Under the pieces are notes generated by a model. That model did not search any database. It saw only the letters and a list, made by a program, of their open reading frames with translations, and was not told the origin of the DNA. A program made the translations under genes and the position numbers. DNA of 64,000 nt from Bacteroidia bacterium (lineage in GTDB: Bacteria > Bacteroidota > Bacteroidia > AKYH767-A > OLB10), in the NCBI GenBank assembly GCA_016788065.1, contig JAEUTI010000081.1, positions 1-64,000 of the forward strand, written 5' to 3'. This document shows positions 38,101 to 45,546 of the stretch, one piece after another. The first letter of the stretch is position 1. The number at the start of each line of letters is the position of its first letter.

Positions 38101-39201
38101 GTTGCTATGCAGTTCGAAGGCGATTGTCAATTTTCGGAATTAAAAAATAACATCATCAAGGATTACAGCAGCGCTATCAACTACATAAATGCCAAATTTA
38201 CACCTCAGGGTAATTCAGCGGAACCGTGGGATAATAAATGGATTCAGACCAATACAAATACATCGTTGATTAAAGTGGATGGGAATCTTGATCCACCTGG
38301 TGGTTTCGATTGGTCATTCAGGGGTGATGATGTGTCATCGGGAAATGATTTCAGTCCCAATCCATATAGTTCTATTGTTGTATTACCTGATCCTTTTGCT
38401 ACGGGTTCAACAATCGATTGTATAGCTGAAACTTTATCAGTGGCAGGCATTGATAGAGATGCTGTATATGGCCCTGTTGTTGCCGATACCATTATATATA
38501 CCGATAATCAGGATAATTACCGATATTTGGCAAGGGAAGCGTTATTTAAATTGCTTTCCGAAAATCCGGACATGTTGACCATCAGCAGTTCTTTAGACTC
38601 CGCATTTGCTGCATTTTATGATGAAATGAGGTTAGAAAATGCAGGCAAGTTTGATTCTGTACAAATGGCAATAAACACCAACGAACTGGTAGAGGCGGGT
38701 AGCTTAAACGAGGCAATAGATGATGATAATGCAATAGAAACCAACAGAAAGATTGTTAACAACATTCAGATCAACAAAATTGAAATGGATATTGAATTAG
38801 ATGCTTCGGACACAACTGCATTGGAATCCATTTACGGACAACAATGGAAAGCAGGCGGTCTGGCAACCTATGAAGCGGCAGCAATTTTATTTAGAGAATA
38901 TTATACGGAGGAGAATTCTTTAAGAGTACAAAATAAGCCACAGGAAGAAACAGCTTTGAAACCTGAGAAGAGTAAAAATTTGGGTATCTATCCTAATCCG
39001 GCAAAAGGTAAAATCTATTTTGATCGAATTTTATCACCGCTCACCATAGTCAAATTATTTGATGCATCGGGCAGACAAATAGTGTCCTGCGCTGCAACTA
39101 ATGAAATAGACATAAGGGGATTGGAGGATGGATTTTATGTTTTGAAAGTTATTGAAGACCAAACAAATGTATACTTTAAAAATGTGGTAATAATAAAGTA
39201 A
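32101..39201 (+). CDS. Giant secreted beta-helix protein with T9SS type A sorting domain
   Basis: A 2366-residue surface protein; the start at 32101 places the signal peptide (KTILKVLLIFLTTNLILVDYAVSA) at the N-terminus. It opens with KTWSGNTSTDWNNAGNWVGG, a motif common at the start of Bacteroidota adhesins, then long Thr/Ser/Asn-rich beta-solenoid sequence (about 40-560). Parallel beta-helix rungs appear at about 870-1050 (IENCNVSKF, INNCLIHRV, IENCYFDEC, INNCTFGYF) and again at about 1710-2020 (INNEFSDI, SNTFNNI, NENTFSET, DGNVFNDP, TNNEIADY). The last ~80 residues (GIYPNPAKGKIYF to KNVVIIK) form a type A sorting domain. Such proteins usually act as adhesins or polysaccharide-binding proteins; no catalytic motif was identified. 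Confidence 0.88.
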   Translation: MKTILKVLLIFLTTNLILVDYAVSATKTWSGNTSTDWNNAGNWVGGIVADSSDNIVINSNAPNNLILTQNQKITNLTINGDTVDLGGYTFEITGTAYFNGGLVKNGLLKPTGSLCHFGGATLDARIEATCGYFHMNSGFYKKPVFLTSTGAATSSSTYGNHFEDSLTITNNGAVYFNMGSSGEDIYDGPVILYNYSSKEIRLAATDTSYFNNHVTVNASSGGVEFGASGGVSILASGKTISVGTFSSSYLTLTKFIQLGSTAQTLTLSGTGVVSLEGCVFNGNLTINAPGILTKTSTYNGNTTFNRTGSATNFHSYGSNVYAGNVTWDNAGSGGRVRLASTAPDTYLADATFSSSGGQDMQVAYVGDNAFSGNITINSNKVVFNTSTGKVTFTGTNNQTLHGSYNYPFKKLAINKTSGTVTANTSLSVDDSLIFIQGNLITTSTNLLTMKHGSTATGASNSSFVSGPVKKIGNSTFVFNVGSGSTYRPLTITAPSNTSDAFTAEYYSAGQALGDTKDTTITFVSDCGYWKLERNVGSSTITPKFSFDSLHCDYLTVKPVHIALWNGTKWTDKGEAVTESTNKTTSSAMSSYGYFAFAYDLKPGDAPQYPLSIQTSSSCSGMDVEFNQKEFWISFDVDSALFKIALFSPENDSVYAPIAKLEVFNNYEVGQTQALIEGWNFDCDSMFQTTIRKTAVLDISKQYLLKVTRYMPEDCAGITDTLDHFLNFCLMNIRTNPACTTHLYESAAKLQYYLGDLSQGGQAVNGDIVAPDPAYPNLDIDVSGYPPLTIEEGVTLTGNYDLLSNDINISGLNPACTLLTYQDNNTSPYGTIIRKNVKGEMISRVLQNPGYMFFMYGQSRLNNIKLVGGMTGFQDYNEDNFSSACIKLKPGIQGPATIENCNVSKFCYTTIFMEEGAPGANINNCLIHRVKGSGGHDTNPKGYGIWLAGTNSTLIPVPEVHIENCYFDECKTAIDDKGEEMTTTINNCTFGYFFNQETINRHNENGSALIVYNHPATSNGCLFYVSGSPNATTSGYDIIDKVAGDYSILNSIFYQKGSVVSTPFPVQMNGTNPTLFKFTLGNSTFSETKITTQPNNTGGYAKIADNDVEACVWDDDKLPGEVFDGFLPNTHDYVPGNTTFVSGTPQPVEPTLTFSGINGTVPGFSSSSPEIAFINQGDDFIVQVSAPGTNAAHMIRAHPSNNAAVGGATHNSGNNSYNNAEIVTNPSTIQVSETFGPSATEPRRFDTNKPGLYGIDLISLEASGPYKVSQMVHKPIIVSPTSNHLLIFNIKDSYYADSYSTISLSGDVYKQVELNGHLIWREPIQLGGDDWEHVVIDLYGGTSVSGQPIKNHLKLNEKNTITFSIGLDLSSTVSTSELRGLVVWIDDVYLKKYDSPENLIKDGDIENSEPGGLASQPTSASPWYQLNVVGYDDYSLNYTNGHPTPPSNEQRAQSQARVGPQERKSGKFAIQLDLDGMYNHPYYPLPVIGGGNPNDEVISAAIDFDAKYFLGCSEVASMNGVQEIKNMDIVPSTPPYDDGLYIIREPLEVQSGEILEFAGSSYFIDATSGPVTITVKDDGLLKIYNANGFPSRLFSCEDMWDGIIVEDGGRVEIYPSSSYPTEIYDAIKAIEVEGGSLTTKPLNIRYALFDHNYIGLDLSDADYYNGLLTASEGILGIDFKCTGGEILKEPHIGEPAYAHIQLTNVTDIQIGSAGSGSPQSYTNTFSDAIFGIKAINSQATIINNEFSDITTGTANCMECGSSIFFENTDNVARDLIIGGPYVLSIPYTEYLKNQFSNSKNGIFTRGNHVTTIQSNTFNNIYQGIRCNRNYENITINEENTFSETKFGVILFNVRGDILVDGNVFNDPGVGTINPSFYRTAITVQNPTSNRFFSQAVSITNNEIADYRIGIHAANVQNIIIGGYDGSSTPVPNEINYHLDDGSGLSNYHTGIWLQNCDHAVVKVNTIKNDALISSNPKFMRGLVADNSTFLNICGNTVEKMGVAMQFEGDCQFSELKNNIIKDYSSAINYINAKFTPQGNSAEPWDNKWIQTNTNTSLIKVDGNLDPPGGFDWSFRGDDVSSGNDFSPNPYSSIVVLPDPFATGSTIDCIAETLSVAGIDRDAVYGPVVADTIIYTDNQDNYRYLAREALFKLLSENPDMLTISSSLDSAFAAFYDEMRLENAGKFDSVQMAINTNELVEAGSLNEAIDDDNAIETNRKIVNNIQINKIEMDIELDASDTTALESIYGQQWKAGGLATYEAAAILFREYYTEENSLRVQNKPQEETALKPEKSKNLGIYPNPAKGKIYFDRILSPLTIVKLFDASGRQIVSCAATNEIDIRGLEDGFYVLKVIEDQTNVYFKNVVIIK

Positions 39202-39249
39202 ATGAGAAGAAAACTCTTGAGTGCAAGATTGCAATTTAATATAGCTGAG

Positions 39250-40761
39250 ATGAAATATTTGTGGATAATTATATTTTGCCTTACTTCAGTAATGGCAAAA
39301 GCACAAAACCGGAATTCTATCTGGTGCTTTGGTGATAGTGCTGCCATAGATTTTTCATCAGGTATTGCAACACCAATAAGTAGCGGTATGGATGGAAGGG
39401 GCAGTTGTGCAACCATAGCAAATGAAAGTGGAGACCTTCTCTTTTATGCTGCAACAATGTCGGCTTATTCTACAACTTTGGCGTATTCAACTTTTATATT
39501 TGATCAAAATCATAATATAATGCTAAATGGAGATTCAATTTTTGGGAAAGGTTGGTATCAGGAATTGGTAATTGTACCAAATCCTGCCAATGATAGTACA
39601 TACTATTTGTTTTCTATCGGAGTCACAGGAAATGATTTTGGCCTTAAATACAGCATCATAGACATGCGCTTGAACGGGGGGCTTGGAGCTGTTACTGTTA
39701 AAAATGTGCAACTACAAAGCTTTGCCATGGTTGATTGCATGAATGCTGTTAAACATGGTAATGGCAGAGATTGGTGGTTGATTTTTAGAAAATCTGATTT
39801 TCCAACGTTCACATCTAATAATGATTTTTACTCATATTTAATAACTCCAAATGGTATTCAGAATTTCTCAGTTCAATCCATCGGAGAGCAAAACAGAACC
39901 AATTTAGGGAATATCAAATTTTCAAGTCATGGTGATAAAATGGTATTCAGTAGCATAGCTGATGTTATAGAGCTATTTGATTTTGACAGGTGCACGGGCT
40001 TGTTAAGTAATCCTATTACCATCGAAGAAGATCCAGGTATGGCTCCTTACCTCCTAACCTGGAGTTGTGAATTTTCACCTGATGCTAGTAAGTTGTATGT
40101 AACAGCATCACCTTCATCAACAGTTTTATTCCAATACAATTTAAATGCGCCAAACATAACTTCCAGCAAACAAACATTGTGGTCAATAACATTTCCACAA
40201 TATGCAGGTGGCGGCTTAAAGAGAGCACCGGACAATAAAATATATCTTTCAACCATATATTATAACGGAATTAATACTCCTTATCCCTATTCTGATAGTA
40301 TTTACAACACATACAATATGAACTTATCTGTTATCAATCAGCCTAACAGTTTAGGTATCTTGTGTGACTTTCAACCATGGAGTTTTTTCCTTGGCGATAA
40401 ACGAACATATATTGGCCTCCCCAACAACCCCGATTACGAATTGCCTGCTCTTGCTGGCAGTCCGTGTGATACGTTGGTATCGCAAAATGAGTTGGCAGGG
40501 GCAGCGGCAATAGGCAGTCTTCATGTTTACTACCACCCGGCATGGGAAAAAGCATTTATTAATGCCAGTAACCTAAAAGGCAAAACAGGCAAGTTGTTAG
40601 TATATGATATGCAAGGGAAAGTTGTTCATTCGGAGCCTTTGCGAATACAAAATGGGTACTATACGAAAGATTTGTCTATGATAGGTAGGGCTGATGGGGT
40701 TTACCTTGTGGTAGTAGAGACGGAACAAGAGCGGTTGGTGAAGAAAATGGTAATTGAGTAA
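39250..40761 (+). CDS. Secreted propeller-like protein with T9SS type A sorting domain
   Basis: A 503-residue protein starting at ATG 39250, directly before the signal peptide (KYLWIIIFCLTSVMAKAQ). The frame reaches an earlier ATG at 39202, touching the stop of the previous gene, but that would bury the signal peptide. The body begins IWCFGDSAAIDFSSG, a Bacteroidota motif usually seen in WxFGxxAGIDF propeller proteins, and continues with SPDASKLYVTAS and RAPDNKIYLST blade-like repeats. The C-terminal ~75 residues (LHVYYHPAWEKAFI to VKKMVIE) resemble a sorting domain with a diverged start. It is 48 nt after the giant protein gene and is probably in its operon. Confidence 0.85.
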   Translation: MKYLWIIIFCLTSVMAKAQNRNSIWCFGDSAAIDFSSGIATPISSGMDGRGSCATIANESGDLLFYAATMSAYSTTLAYSTFIFDQNHNIMLNGDSIFGKGWYQELVIVPNPANDSTYYLFSIGVTGNDFGLKYSIIDMRLNGGLGAVTVKNVQLQSFAMVDCMNAVKHGNGRDWWLIFRKSDFPTFTSNNDFYSYLITPNGIQNFSVQSIGEQNRTNLGNIKFSSHGDKMVFSSIADVIELFDFDRCTGLLSNPITIEEDPGMAPYLLTWSCEFSPDASKLYVTASPSSTVLFQYNLNAPNITSSKQTLWSITFPQYAGGGLKRAPDNKIYLSTIYYNGINTPYPYSDSIYNTYNMNLSVINQPNSLGILCDFQPWSFFLGDKRTYIGLPNNPDYELPALAGSPCDTLVSQNELAGAAAIGSLHVYYHPAWEKAFINASNLKGKTGKLLVYDMQGKVVHSEPLRIQNGYYTKDLSMIGRADGVYLVVVETEQERLVKKMVIE

Positions 40762-40816
40762 TATGGTTATGCCTTCATGAATAGAGATTTGTACTTTGTA
40801 GGCATCCTCACCTCAA

Positions 40817-40832
40817 TCCGATAGCTATCGGA
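40817..40832. repeat. 16-bp perfect palindrome
   Basis: TCCGATAGCTATCGGA reads identically on both strands. It sits at the break point where RadC similarity ends. It looks like a dispersed short palindrome; only one copy was noticed in this window. Confidence 0.85.
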
Positions 40833-40841
40833 CGAGTAGGA

Positions 40842-41033
40842 TTGGGAATTGCACTTTAGTGCCACTGAAAAAATCAATTTAGGATCAATTAATTTACCTG
40901 ATGCTTCACCAACGGATACATTGAACCACCCCAATACATGATTAGGTCGATTAAGCAGAAGAATATTGAACTCTTCCCGAATTTCCAAATCATCCGACCA
41001 GATTTTTCTGAATTAATCACAAGCGATTACATA
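40842..41033 (-). pseudogene. Remnant of a RadC/JAB-domain protein gene
   Basis: On the minus strand the frame reads FRKIWSDDLEIREEFNILL, continues LNRPNHVLGWFNVSVGEA and ends DPKLIFSVALKCNS. This is the middle of a RadC-family (JAB/MPN) protein. A TAA at 41013-41015 interrupts the frame just upstream, where YVIACD continues the expected motif. The catalytic HNHPSGN segment that should follow ALKCN is absent; the sequence passes into the palindrome and unrelated DNA. It is therefore truncated at both ends and not functional as a JAB enzyme. Short RadC proteins are often carried by mobile DNA, so this may mark an old integration scar. Confidence 0.72.
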
Positions 41034-41186
41034 AGAAAGTCAGCAGTAGCCAATATGCTCAATACAAAAGGCTGCAGAAGCCGTAATGGTTCCCAGTTCG
41101 CAGACACTAACATTGATGGATTGCTTCATGATTCAGCCGCAAATGACCAAAGAAGGGCAAGTTATATCAAAATTCCACAAAGCCCT

Positions 41187-43043
41187 CTATTTTTTTAATC
41201 CCAAAATACCATCAATGGTTTGAATTGAAACTGCATGGTAGCCGGGGCGTGCTTTCTGGTAGATTTGGCGTCCCATTTCTAAACCTTTTTGAGTTTTGGC
41301 TAGCTCCGAGTAAATTGGTTTCAGGAATTTCCTTCTCCCTACGGTCATCAGGAATTTCTCCATGTTTGGATATGCTTTCTCATATCCGGAAGCAATGGCA
41401 TGCTGATACCATTCACATTGAATTTCACTATTTCCGGAATTGGTAAATCCGAAGGCCGCATCCAGTTCTTCCATTTTTTTAAGGTCCAGACTATCATTCA
41501 AATTTCTGAGGAAATACATCCAATGGTGTGTGGTCCACCCTTTGGTATCGATTGTTTTTGCCGGAGTGCCGCTTTTATATGCGGTGGCTGCATTGCCTGC
41601 TTTTTCCAGTTCTGTCGATTTTATTTCAGGACAACTAGCGGGTAATCCCGGAGCATAAATCCAACCTTCAGCATTTATTTGTTTGCGAAGTTTTTCGTCG
41701 CCTTTAATCAATTCACTCTCCAGATAGGCCAAAAATGTTTTCGTATCAATGGCACCCCATGCGTGTTTTTTGAAATAACTGTTCAGGAATGCATCCCATC
41801 GTTCGCGACCGATTGCATATTCAATTGAGGTGAGGAAAAACCTTCCTTTTTCATAGGCAATATCACTCACCCCATCATCGGGATCGCGACCTGCAAGATC
41901 GAGGTACAGATGCGTATCTTTACTGGTGTCGCCCATTGCATTAATAGTCTCGCGTAGTTCTCCGAGACTCAACAGTGTTAGCATATCGGCATAATCTTTA
42001 CCATAAATTTTTTCCATGATTCTGGTTTCAAAATAAACCGTAAATCCTTCATTCAACCAGAAGTCGTTCCAGGTAGCATTGGTAACTAAATTCCCCGACC
42101 AGCTATGAGCAAGTTCATGTGCTATAAGTGCCACCAGAGAGCGATCGCCCGCAATAATAGTTGGAGTGGCAAAAGTGATTCGTGGATTTTCCATCCCCCC
42201 AAAGGGGAAACTTGGTGGAAGTACCAATACATCATAGCGGCCCCATGCATATGGACCGTATAAAGATTCAGCACTGGTAATCATAGCATGTAAATCGGCA
42301 AATTCCCATGCCGATTTCTCAATCATGGCGGGCTCAGCGAATACACCACAATTCGGACCCAATGAACGGAATTGCAAATCACCAACCGCTAATGCCATCA
42401 AATAAGAGGGTATTGCCTGTGGCATATTGAAACGATAAATTCCATCAGGATGAAGAGTAGTATCATTTTCTGCACTCATTAGTGCCATCAGATTTGACGG
42501 TACTTTAATAGTCGCATCATAGGTGAATTTAATTCCGGGACTATCCTGAAGCGGTATCCAGGTGCGGGCTAAAATAGCTTGTGACTGAGTAAATAAAAAG
42601 GGCTGAGTGCCACCATTAGTTTGAGCAGGGTCGAGCCATTGCAAGGCACCTGCATCGGGACTGGTACTATAGGTAATTACTATTTTTTTTGTTTCAGGCT
42701 TGATGGCAACAGTTAAGTCGCTTCCTAAATATTCAACTGCGTCGGCCATAGAATAGGAGGTGGGCTCTCCTGAATCGAGCACCACAGACGAAATATTCAA
42801 TCCTTTAGAATCGAGATGTATTTGGTTAGCTCCTGTTTTATTTTTTATAGAAAGCGTTGCGGTTCCTGAAATAATTTTGGCGTTGAAATCTACATTCAGG
42901 TTCAGGCTCAGGTGTTCTACTACTGCCTCTTCCGGCCGTGCAAATGAGTGAATATCTTTAGTTGTCATAGTTTCAGTTGTCTTGGGTGATGTGCAGGATG
43001 TCCATAGAATTGTCAGCCCGGCGATGATAGTTACTATTTTCAA
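41187..43043 (-). CDS. M1-family zinc aminopeptidase (leukotriene A4 hydrolase-like), lipoprotein
   Basis: A 618-residue exopeptidase. The N-terminal lipoprotein signal (AGLTILWTSC, lipidated C17) places it on the envelope. An N-terminal beta-sandwich is followed by the catalytic domain with GGMENP (282-287), the zinc motif HELAHSW (309-315) and third ligand E332 in NEGFTVYFE. A helical C-terminal domain resembles the LTA4-hydrolase C domain (FLMTVGRRKFLKPIYSELA). It removes N-terminal residues from peptides; epoxide-hydrolase activity cannot be judged from sequence. The gene lies convergent with the T9SS protein upstream. Confidence 0.94.
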   Translation of the reverse strand: MKIVTIIAGLTILWTSCTSPKTTETMTTKDIHSFARPEEAVVEHLSLNLNVDFNAKIISGTATLSIKNKTGANQIHLDSKGLNISSVVLDSGEPTSYSMADAVEYLGSDLTVAIKPETKKIVITYSTSPDAGALQWLDPAQTNGGTQPFLFTQSQAILARTWIPLQDSPGIKFTYDATIKVPSNLMALMSAENDTTLHPDGIYRFNMPQAIPSYLMALAVGDLQFRSLGPNCGVFAEPAMIEKSAWEFADLHAMITSAESLYGPYAWGRYDVLVLPPSFPFGGMENPRITFATPTIIAGDRSLVALIAHELAHSWSGNLVTNATWNDFWLNEGFTVYFETRIMEKIYGKDYADMLTLLSLGELRETINAMGDTSKDTHLYLDLAGRDPDDGVSDIAYEKGRFFLTSIEYAIGRERWDAFLNSYFKKHAWGAIDTKTFLAYLESELIKGDEKLRKQINAEGWIYAPGLPASCPEIKSTELEKAGNAATAYKSGTPAKTIDTKGWTTHHWMYFLRNLNDSLDLKKMEELDAAFGFTNSGNSEIQCEWYQHAIASGYEKAYPNMEKFLMTVGRRKFLKPIYSELAKTQKGLEMGRQIYQKARPGYHAVSIQTIDGILGLKK

Positions 43044-43179
43044 GGATATGGGTTTTGTACGGCGAATATAAAACTTTCTGCTGTACGACCGATACTCCTT
43101 CAGGAATTGATCCGAAGAAATGAACGTAGCACCGTGAATAAGAGTTTAATAAAGCTTCCAAATGCAATTAATGCTATTG

Positions 43180-43187
43180 TATCTTTG
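43180..43187 (+). promoter_or_regulatory. Putative -7 box TATCTTTG close to a start codon
   Basis: Fits TAnnTTTG and ends 6 nt before the ATG at 43194, so initiation from it would give a leaderless or nearly leaderless mRNA. No clear -33 box. Confidence 0.5.
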
Positions 43188-43193
43188 TACCAT

Positions 43194-44069
43194 ATGCCGC
43201 AAGTCGATTCTTTATTTACTATTACTCCGGTTGTCACTCCCGATACAGTGAGGACAGCAGCTGGCAGTACCCAGGTATTGAATCAACCCGATTTATTCCG
43301 GTTTTCAGATTCCGACAGCACCTCCGCTTTGGCGCGGGAAACCGGTTATTACCGGGAAAATAAAAGTCTGTTTACCGGCCATGTATTGCAGCCAACGAAT
43401 GCTGCTCCGGTCACTTTTTATCGTCGTACCCCTGATTGGTTTACACTTGGATTGGTGGTAGTAGTAATTGCATTTACATGGATAAGAGTTTTTTACTCCA
43501 AAATATTTAAGCAGCTGGTTGGAGCTTTTTTCAGCAACTCCATTTCAAATCAGATAGTGAGGGATGAGAATATCCTTGTTCAAAGAGCCTCCATTCTGAT
43601 GTCTTTTATTTTTTATCTCACGGCATCCTTATTTATTTATCAGATCATCGATTTCTTCAAATGGAATAATCCGCTTATTTCGGATGGACTACTCAGATTT
43701 ATCCTGATTTGTCTGGCAGTGGCATTCACATATTCCTTTAAAATGGTACTGCTGAAAGGATTAGGTGAGGTGTTTGGTATCGATAAGCCGGTGGCAACAT
43801 ACATCTTCAATATCTTTTTGATCAATAACATTTTAGGAATTGTACTCATTCCAATTGTTGTTGGAATCGCCTATGTGGCTACTGTATCCACTTCTTTGGT
43901 TGTCTGGATAGGTGTTGGATTGGTTATTATTGCGTTCATTTACAGACTTGTGCGTGCTTTTTCGATATGGCTCACACTCAATAGGGTTTCATATTTCTAT
44001 TTAATTTTATACTTTTGCACCCTTGAAATTGCCCCCCTGGTAATTCTTGTTAAGCTGGTGCAGGGTTAA
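43194..44069 (+). CDS. DUF4271 membrane protein
   Basis: A 291-residue inner-membrane protein. The N-terminal ~85 residues are soluble and Thr/Asp-rich (VDSLFTITPVVTPDTVRT), and about six to eight hydrophobic segments follow (FTLGLVVVVIAFTWIRVFY, IFYLTASLFIYQI, LILICLAVAFTYSF-like, NNILGIVLIPIVVGIAYV, VGLVIIAFIYRLV, YLILYFCTLEIAPLVIL). The start is chosen because the promoter box lies immediately upstream; an earlier start at 43107 would overlap it. The family is Bacteroidota-specific, with no known role, and commonly precedes the uroporphyrinogen-III synthase gene, as here (44-nt gap). Confidence 0.85.
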   Translation: MPQVDSLFTITPVVTPDTVRTAAGSTQVLNQPDLFRFSDSDSTSALARETGYYRENKSLFTGHVLQPTNAAPVTFYRRTPDWFTLGLVVVVIAFTWIRVFYSKIFKQLVGAFFSNSISNQIVRDENILVQRASILMSFIFYLTASLFIYQIIDFFKWNNPLISDGLLRFILICLAVAFTYSFKMVLLKGLGEVFGIDKPVATYIFNIFLINNILGIVLIPIVVGIAYVATVSTSLVVWIGVGLVIIAFIYRLVRAFSIWLTLNRVSYFYLILYFCTLEIAPLVILVKLVQG

Positions 44070-44113
44070 TTTCTTTAAAAAGTTTTACCAGGGCTTAAAA
44101 CAGGAACGCAAAG

Positions 44114-44857
44114 TTGAAAGTTAAGACTATTCTGGTTACACAACCAAAACCTGAATCCGACAAGTCGCCTTATCACGATCTGGCGAAGAAATACGGACTG
44201 AAAATTGACTTCAGACCGTTTATTCATGTTGAAGGAATTCCGGCTAAGGACTTCAGAAAGGACAAAATCAACCTATCCGATTTTTCGGCTGTGATTTTAA
44301 CCAGCAGGCATGCTGCAGATCACTTTTTCAGGATGTGCAATGAAATGAGAATCACGAATCTGGATACTTTTAAGTACTTCTGTATTTCTGAATCTACTGC
44401 CTTTTATTTGCAGAAATATGTCGTTTACCGGAAGCGTAAAATTTTCTATGGCAAATCAACCATCAATGACCTTATTGATGTGTTGAAGAAACACAAAAAA
44501 GAGAAGTTTTTACTCCCTTGTTCCGACATTCACAAGCAGGAAATTTCCGATACTTTAACATCTTTCGGAATAGAACATATTAAGGCAATACTTTATAAGA
44601 CAGTCTGTTCCGACCTTTCCGATCTGGCGAATGTGAATTATGACATGTTGGTATTTTTCAGTCCATCAGGAATTACATCGCTGTTAAAGAATTTCCCAAA
44701 GTTCAAGCAAAATGCAACCCGTATTGCTGCATTTGGGGCTACCACGACACAAGCTGTTACTGAAGCAAACCTGAAGGTTGATGTAATGGCTCCTATTCCG
44801 GAAGCACCTTCCATGACCATGGCTATTGAGCAATATCTTAAAAAGGTTAATAAATAA
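44114..44857 (+). CDS. hemD: Uroporphyrinogen-III synthase
   Basis: A 247-residue cytoplasmic enzyme that cyclises hydroxymethylbilane to uroporphyrinogen III in haem and corrin synthesis. The start is TTG at 44114. The two-domain alternating layout fits HemD: VTQPKPES at the N-terminus, AVILTSRHAADHFF near residue 58, and in the second half DMLVFFSPSGITSLLKNF and RIAAFGATTTQAVTEANLKVD. The family is poorly conserved, so the call leans partly on the DUF4271 neighbour. Other hem genes are not in the window. Confidence 0.87.
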   Translation: MKVKTILVTQPKPESDKSPYHDLAKKYGLKIDFRPFIHVEGIPAKDFRKDKINLSDFSAVILTSRHAADHFFRMCNEMRITNLDTFKYFCISESTAFYLQKYVVYRKRKIFYGKSTINDLIDVLKKHKKEKFLLPCSDIHKQEISDTLTSFGIEHIKAILYKTVCSDLSDLANVNYDMLVFFSPSGITSLLKNFPKFKQNATRIAAFGATTTQAVTEANLKVDVMAPIPEAPSMTMAIEQYLKKVNK

Positions 44858-44870
44858 TCTTTTTCCGCTC

Positions 44871-44889
44871 AACAGGTTACTGTTTTTTT
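44871..44889 (+). terminator. Weak rho-independent terminator after hemD
   Basis: A short AACAG/CTGTT stem with a 4-nt loop, followed by five T residues. The stem is only 5 bp, so activity is uncertain. Confidence 0.45.
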
Positions 44890-44914
44890 ATTCTCTTTGT
44901 AAGGCAATTCATTC

Positions 44915-45316
44915 ATGATCAGCCGTAAAAACCAATTTCCGAAAGCCAGCAGGGTTCATCTTCGAAATGATATCAGTTTCCTTTTTACCAAAGGCAAAAG
45001 CATCAATGCATTCCCCGTAAAGGCTGTTTATAAGATAGAACCTCCTCAGAATGAGCATTGGCTCCGAATAGCGGTAAGTGTTCCGAAAAGAAATTTCAAA
45101 AAGGCCGTCGACCGGAACCGGATTAAGAGGCAAATCCGGGAGATTTACCGGTTAAACCACCATCCATATTCCGCTCAACTGGCAGCTCTGCAAAAAGGAG
45201 TTCAGCTGATGTTTATTTTTACAGGTAAGGAATCCCCCGAATATGCAGTACTTCAATCTAAAATAATCTTAATTTTACAACGTTTACTGGTAGCAGATGA
45301 AGTGGCTGTTAACTAA
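44915..45316 (+). CDS. rnpA: Ribonuclease P protein component
   Basis: A 133-residue basic protein that assists the RNase P RNA in 5' maturation of tRNA precursors. The hallmark RNR motif is [21 protein letters not shown] at about residues 54-74. Its 3' end overlaps yidD by 20 nt, the classical rnpA-yidD arrangement. There is no rpmH gene directly upstream, unlike in many bacteria. Confidence 0.95.
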   Translation: MISRKNQFPKASRVHLRNDISFLFTKGKSINAFPVKAVYKIEPPQNEHWLRIAVSVPKRNFKKAVDRNRIKRQIREIYRLNHHPYSAQLAALQKGVQLMFIFTGKESPEYAVLQSKIILILQRLLVADEVAVN

Positions 45317-45518
45317 ACTCCTTACCGGGATGATTCTTTTTTATAAAAAAGCGATCTCCCCCCTGTTAATGCCCTCCTGCCGGTATTATCCCACCTGCTC
45401 GGAATATGGATTGGAAGCAATTCGCAAACATGGACCATTTAAAGGAGGTTGGCTAACAATGAAAAGGATTCTTTCCTGCAACCCCTGGGGTGGTCACGGA
45501 CATGATCCGGTACCTTAA
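45297..45518 (+). CDS. yidD: Membrane protein insertion efficiency factor YidD
   Basis: A 73-residue protein associated with YidC-dependent insertion of inner-membrane proteins. The family signature is complete: [35 protein letters not shown] and [13 protein letters not shown], with three conserved cysteines. It overlaps rnpA by 20 nt and so is probably translationally coupled. The N-terminal amphipathic segment ([17 protein letters not shown]) fits membrane-surface binding. Confidence 0.96.
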   Translation: MKWLLTKLLTGMILFYKKAISPLLMPSCRYYPTCSEYGLEAIRKHGPFKGGWLTMKRILSCNPWGGHGHDPVP

Positions 45519-45546
45519 TGAATTGAAATAAATAAAATGTTATACT

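Larger units (their letters stand above)
40762..41186. other. Intergenic region with decayed gene remnant and a perfect palindrome
   Basis: A 425-nt convergent gap. It contains a radC-like remnant on the minus strand (40842-41033) and a 16-bp perfect palindrome (40817-40832). Nothing intact was found. Confidence 0.75.

Noticed and set aside
40938-41198. 86-residue plus-strand frame
   Set aside because: It is antisense to the radC remnant and to the end of the aminopeptidase gene, with no recognisable motif.
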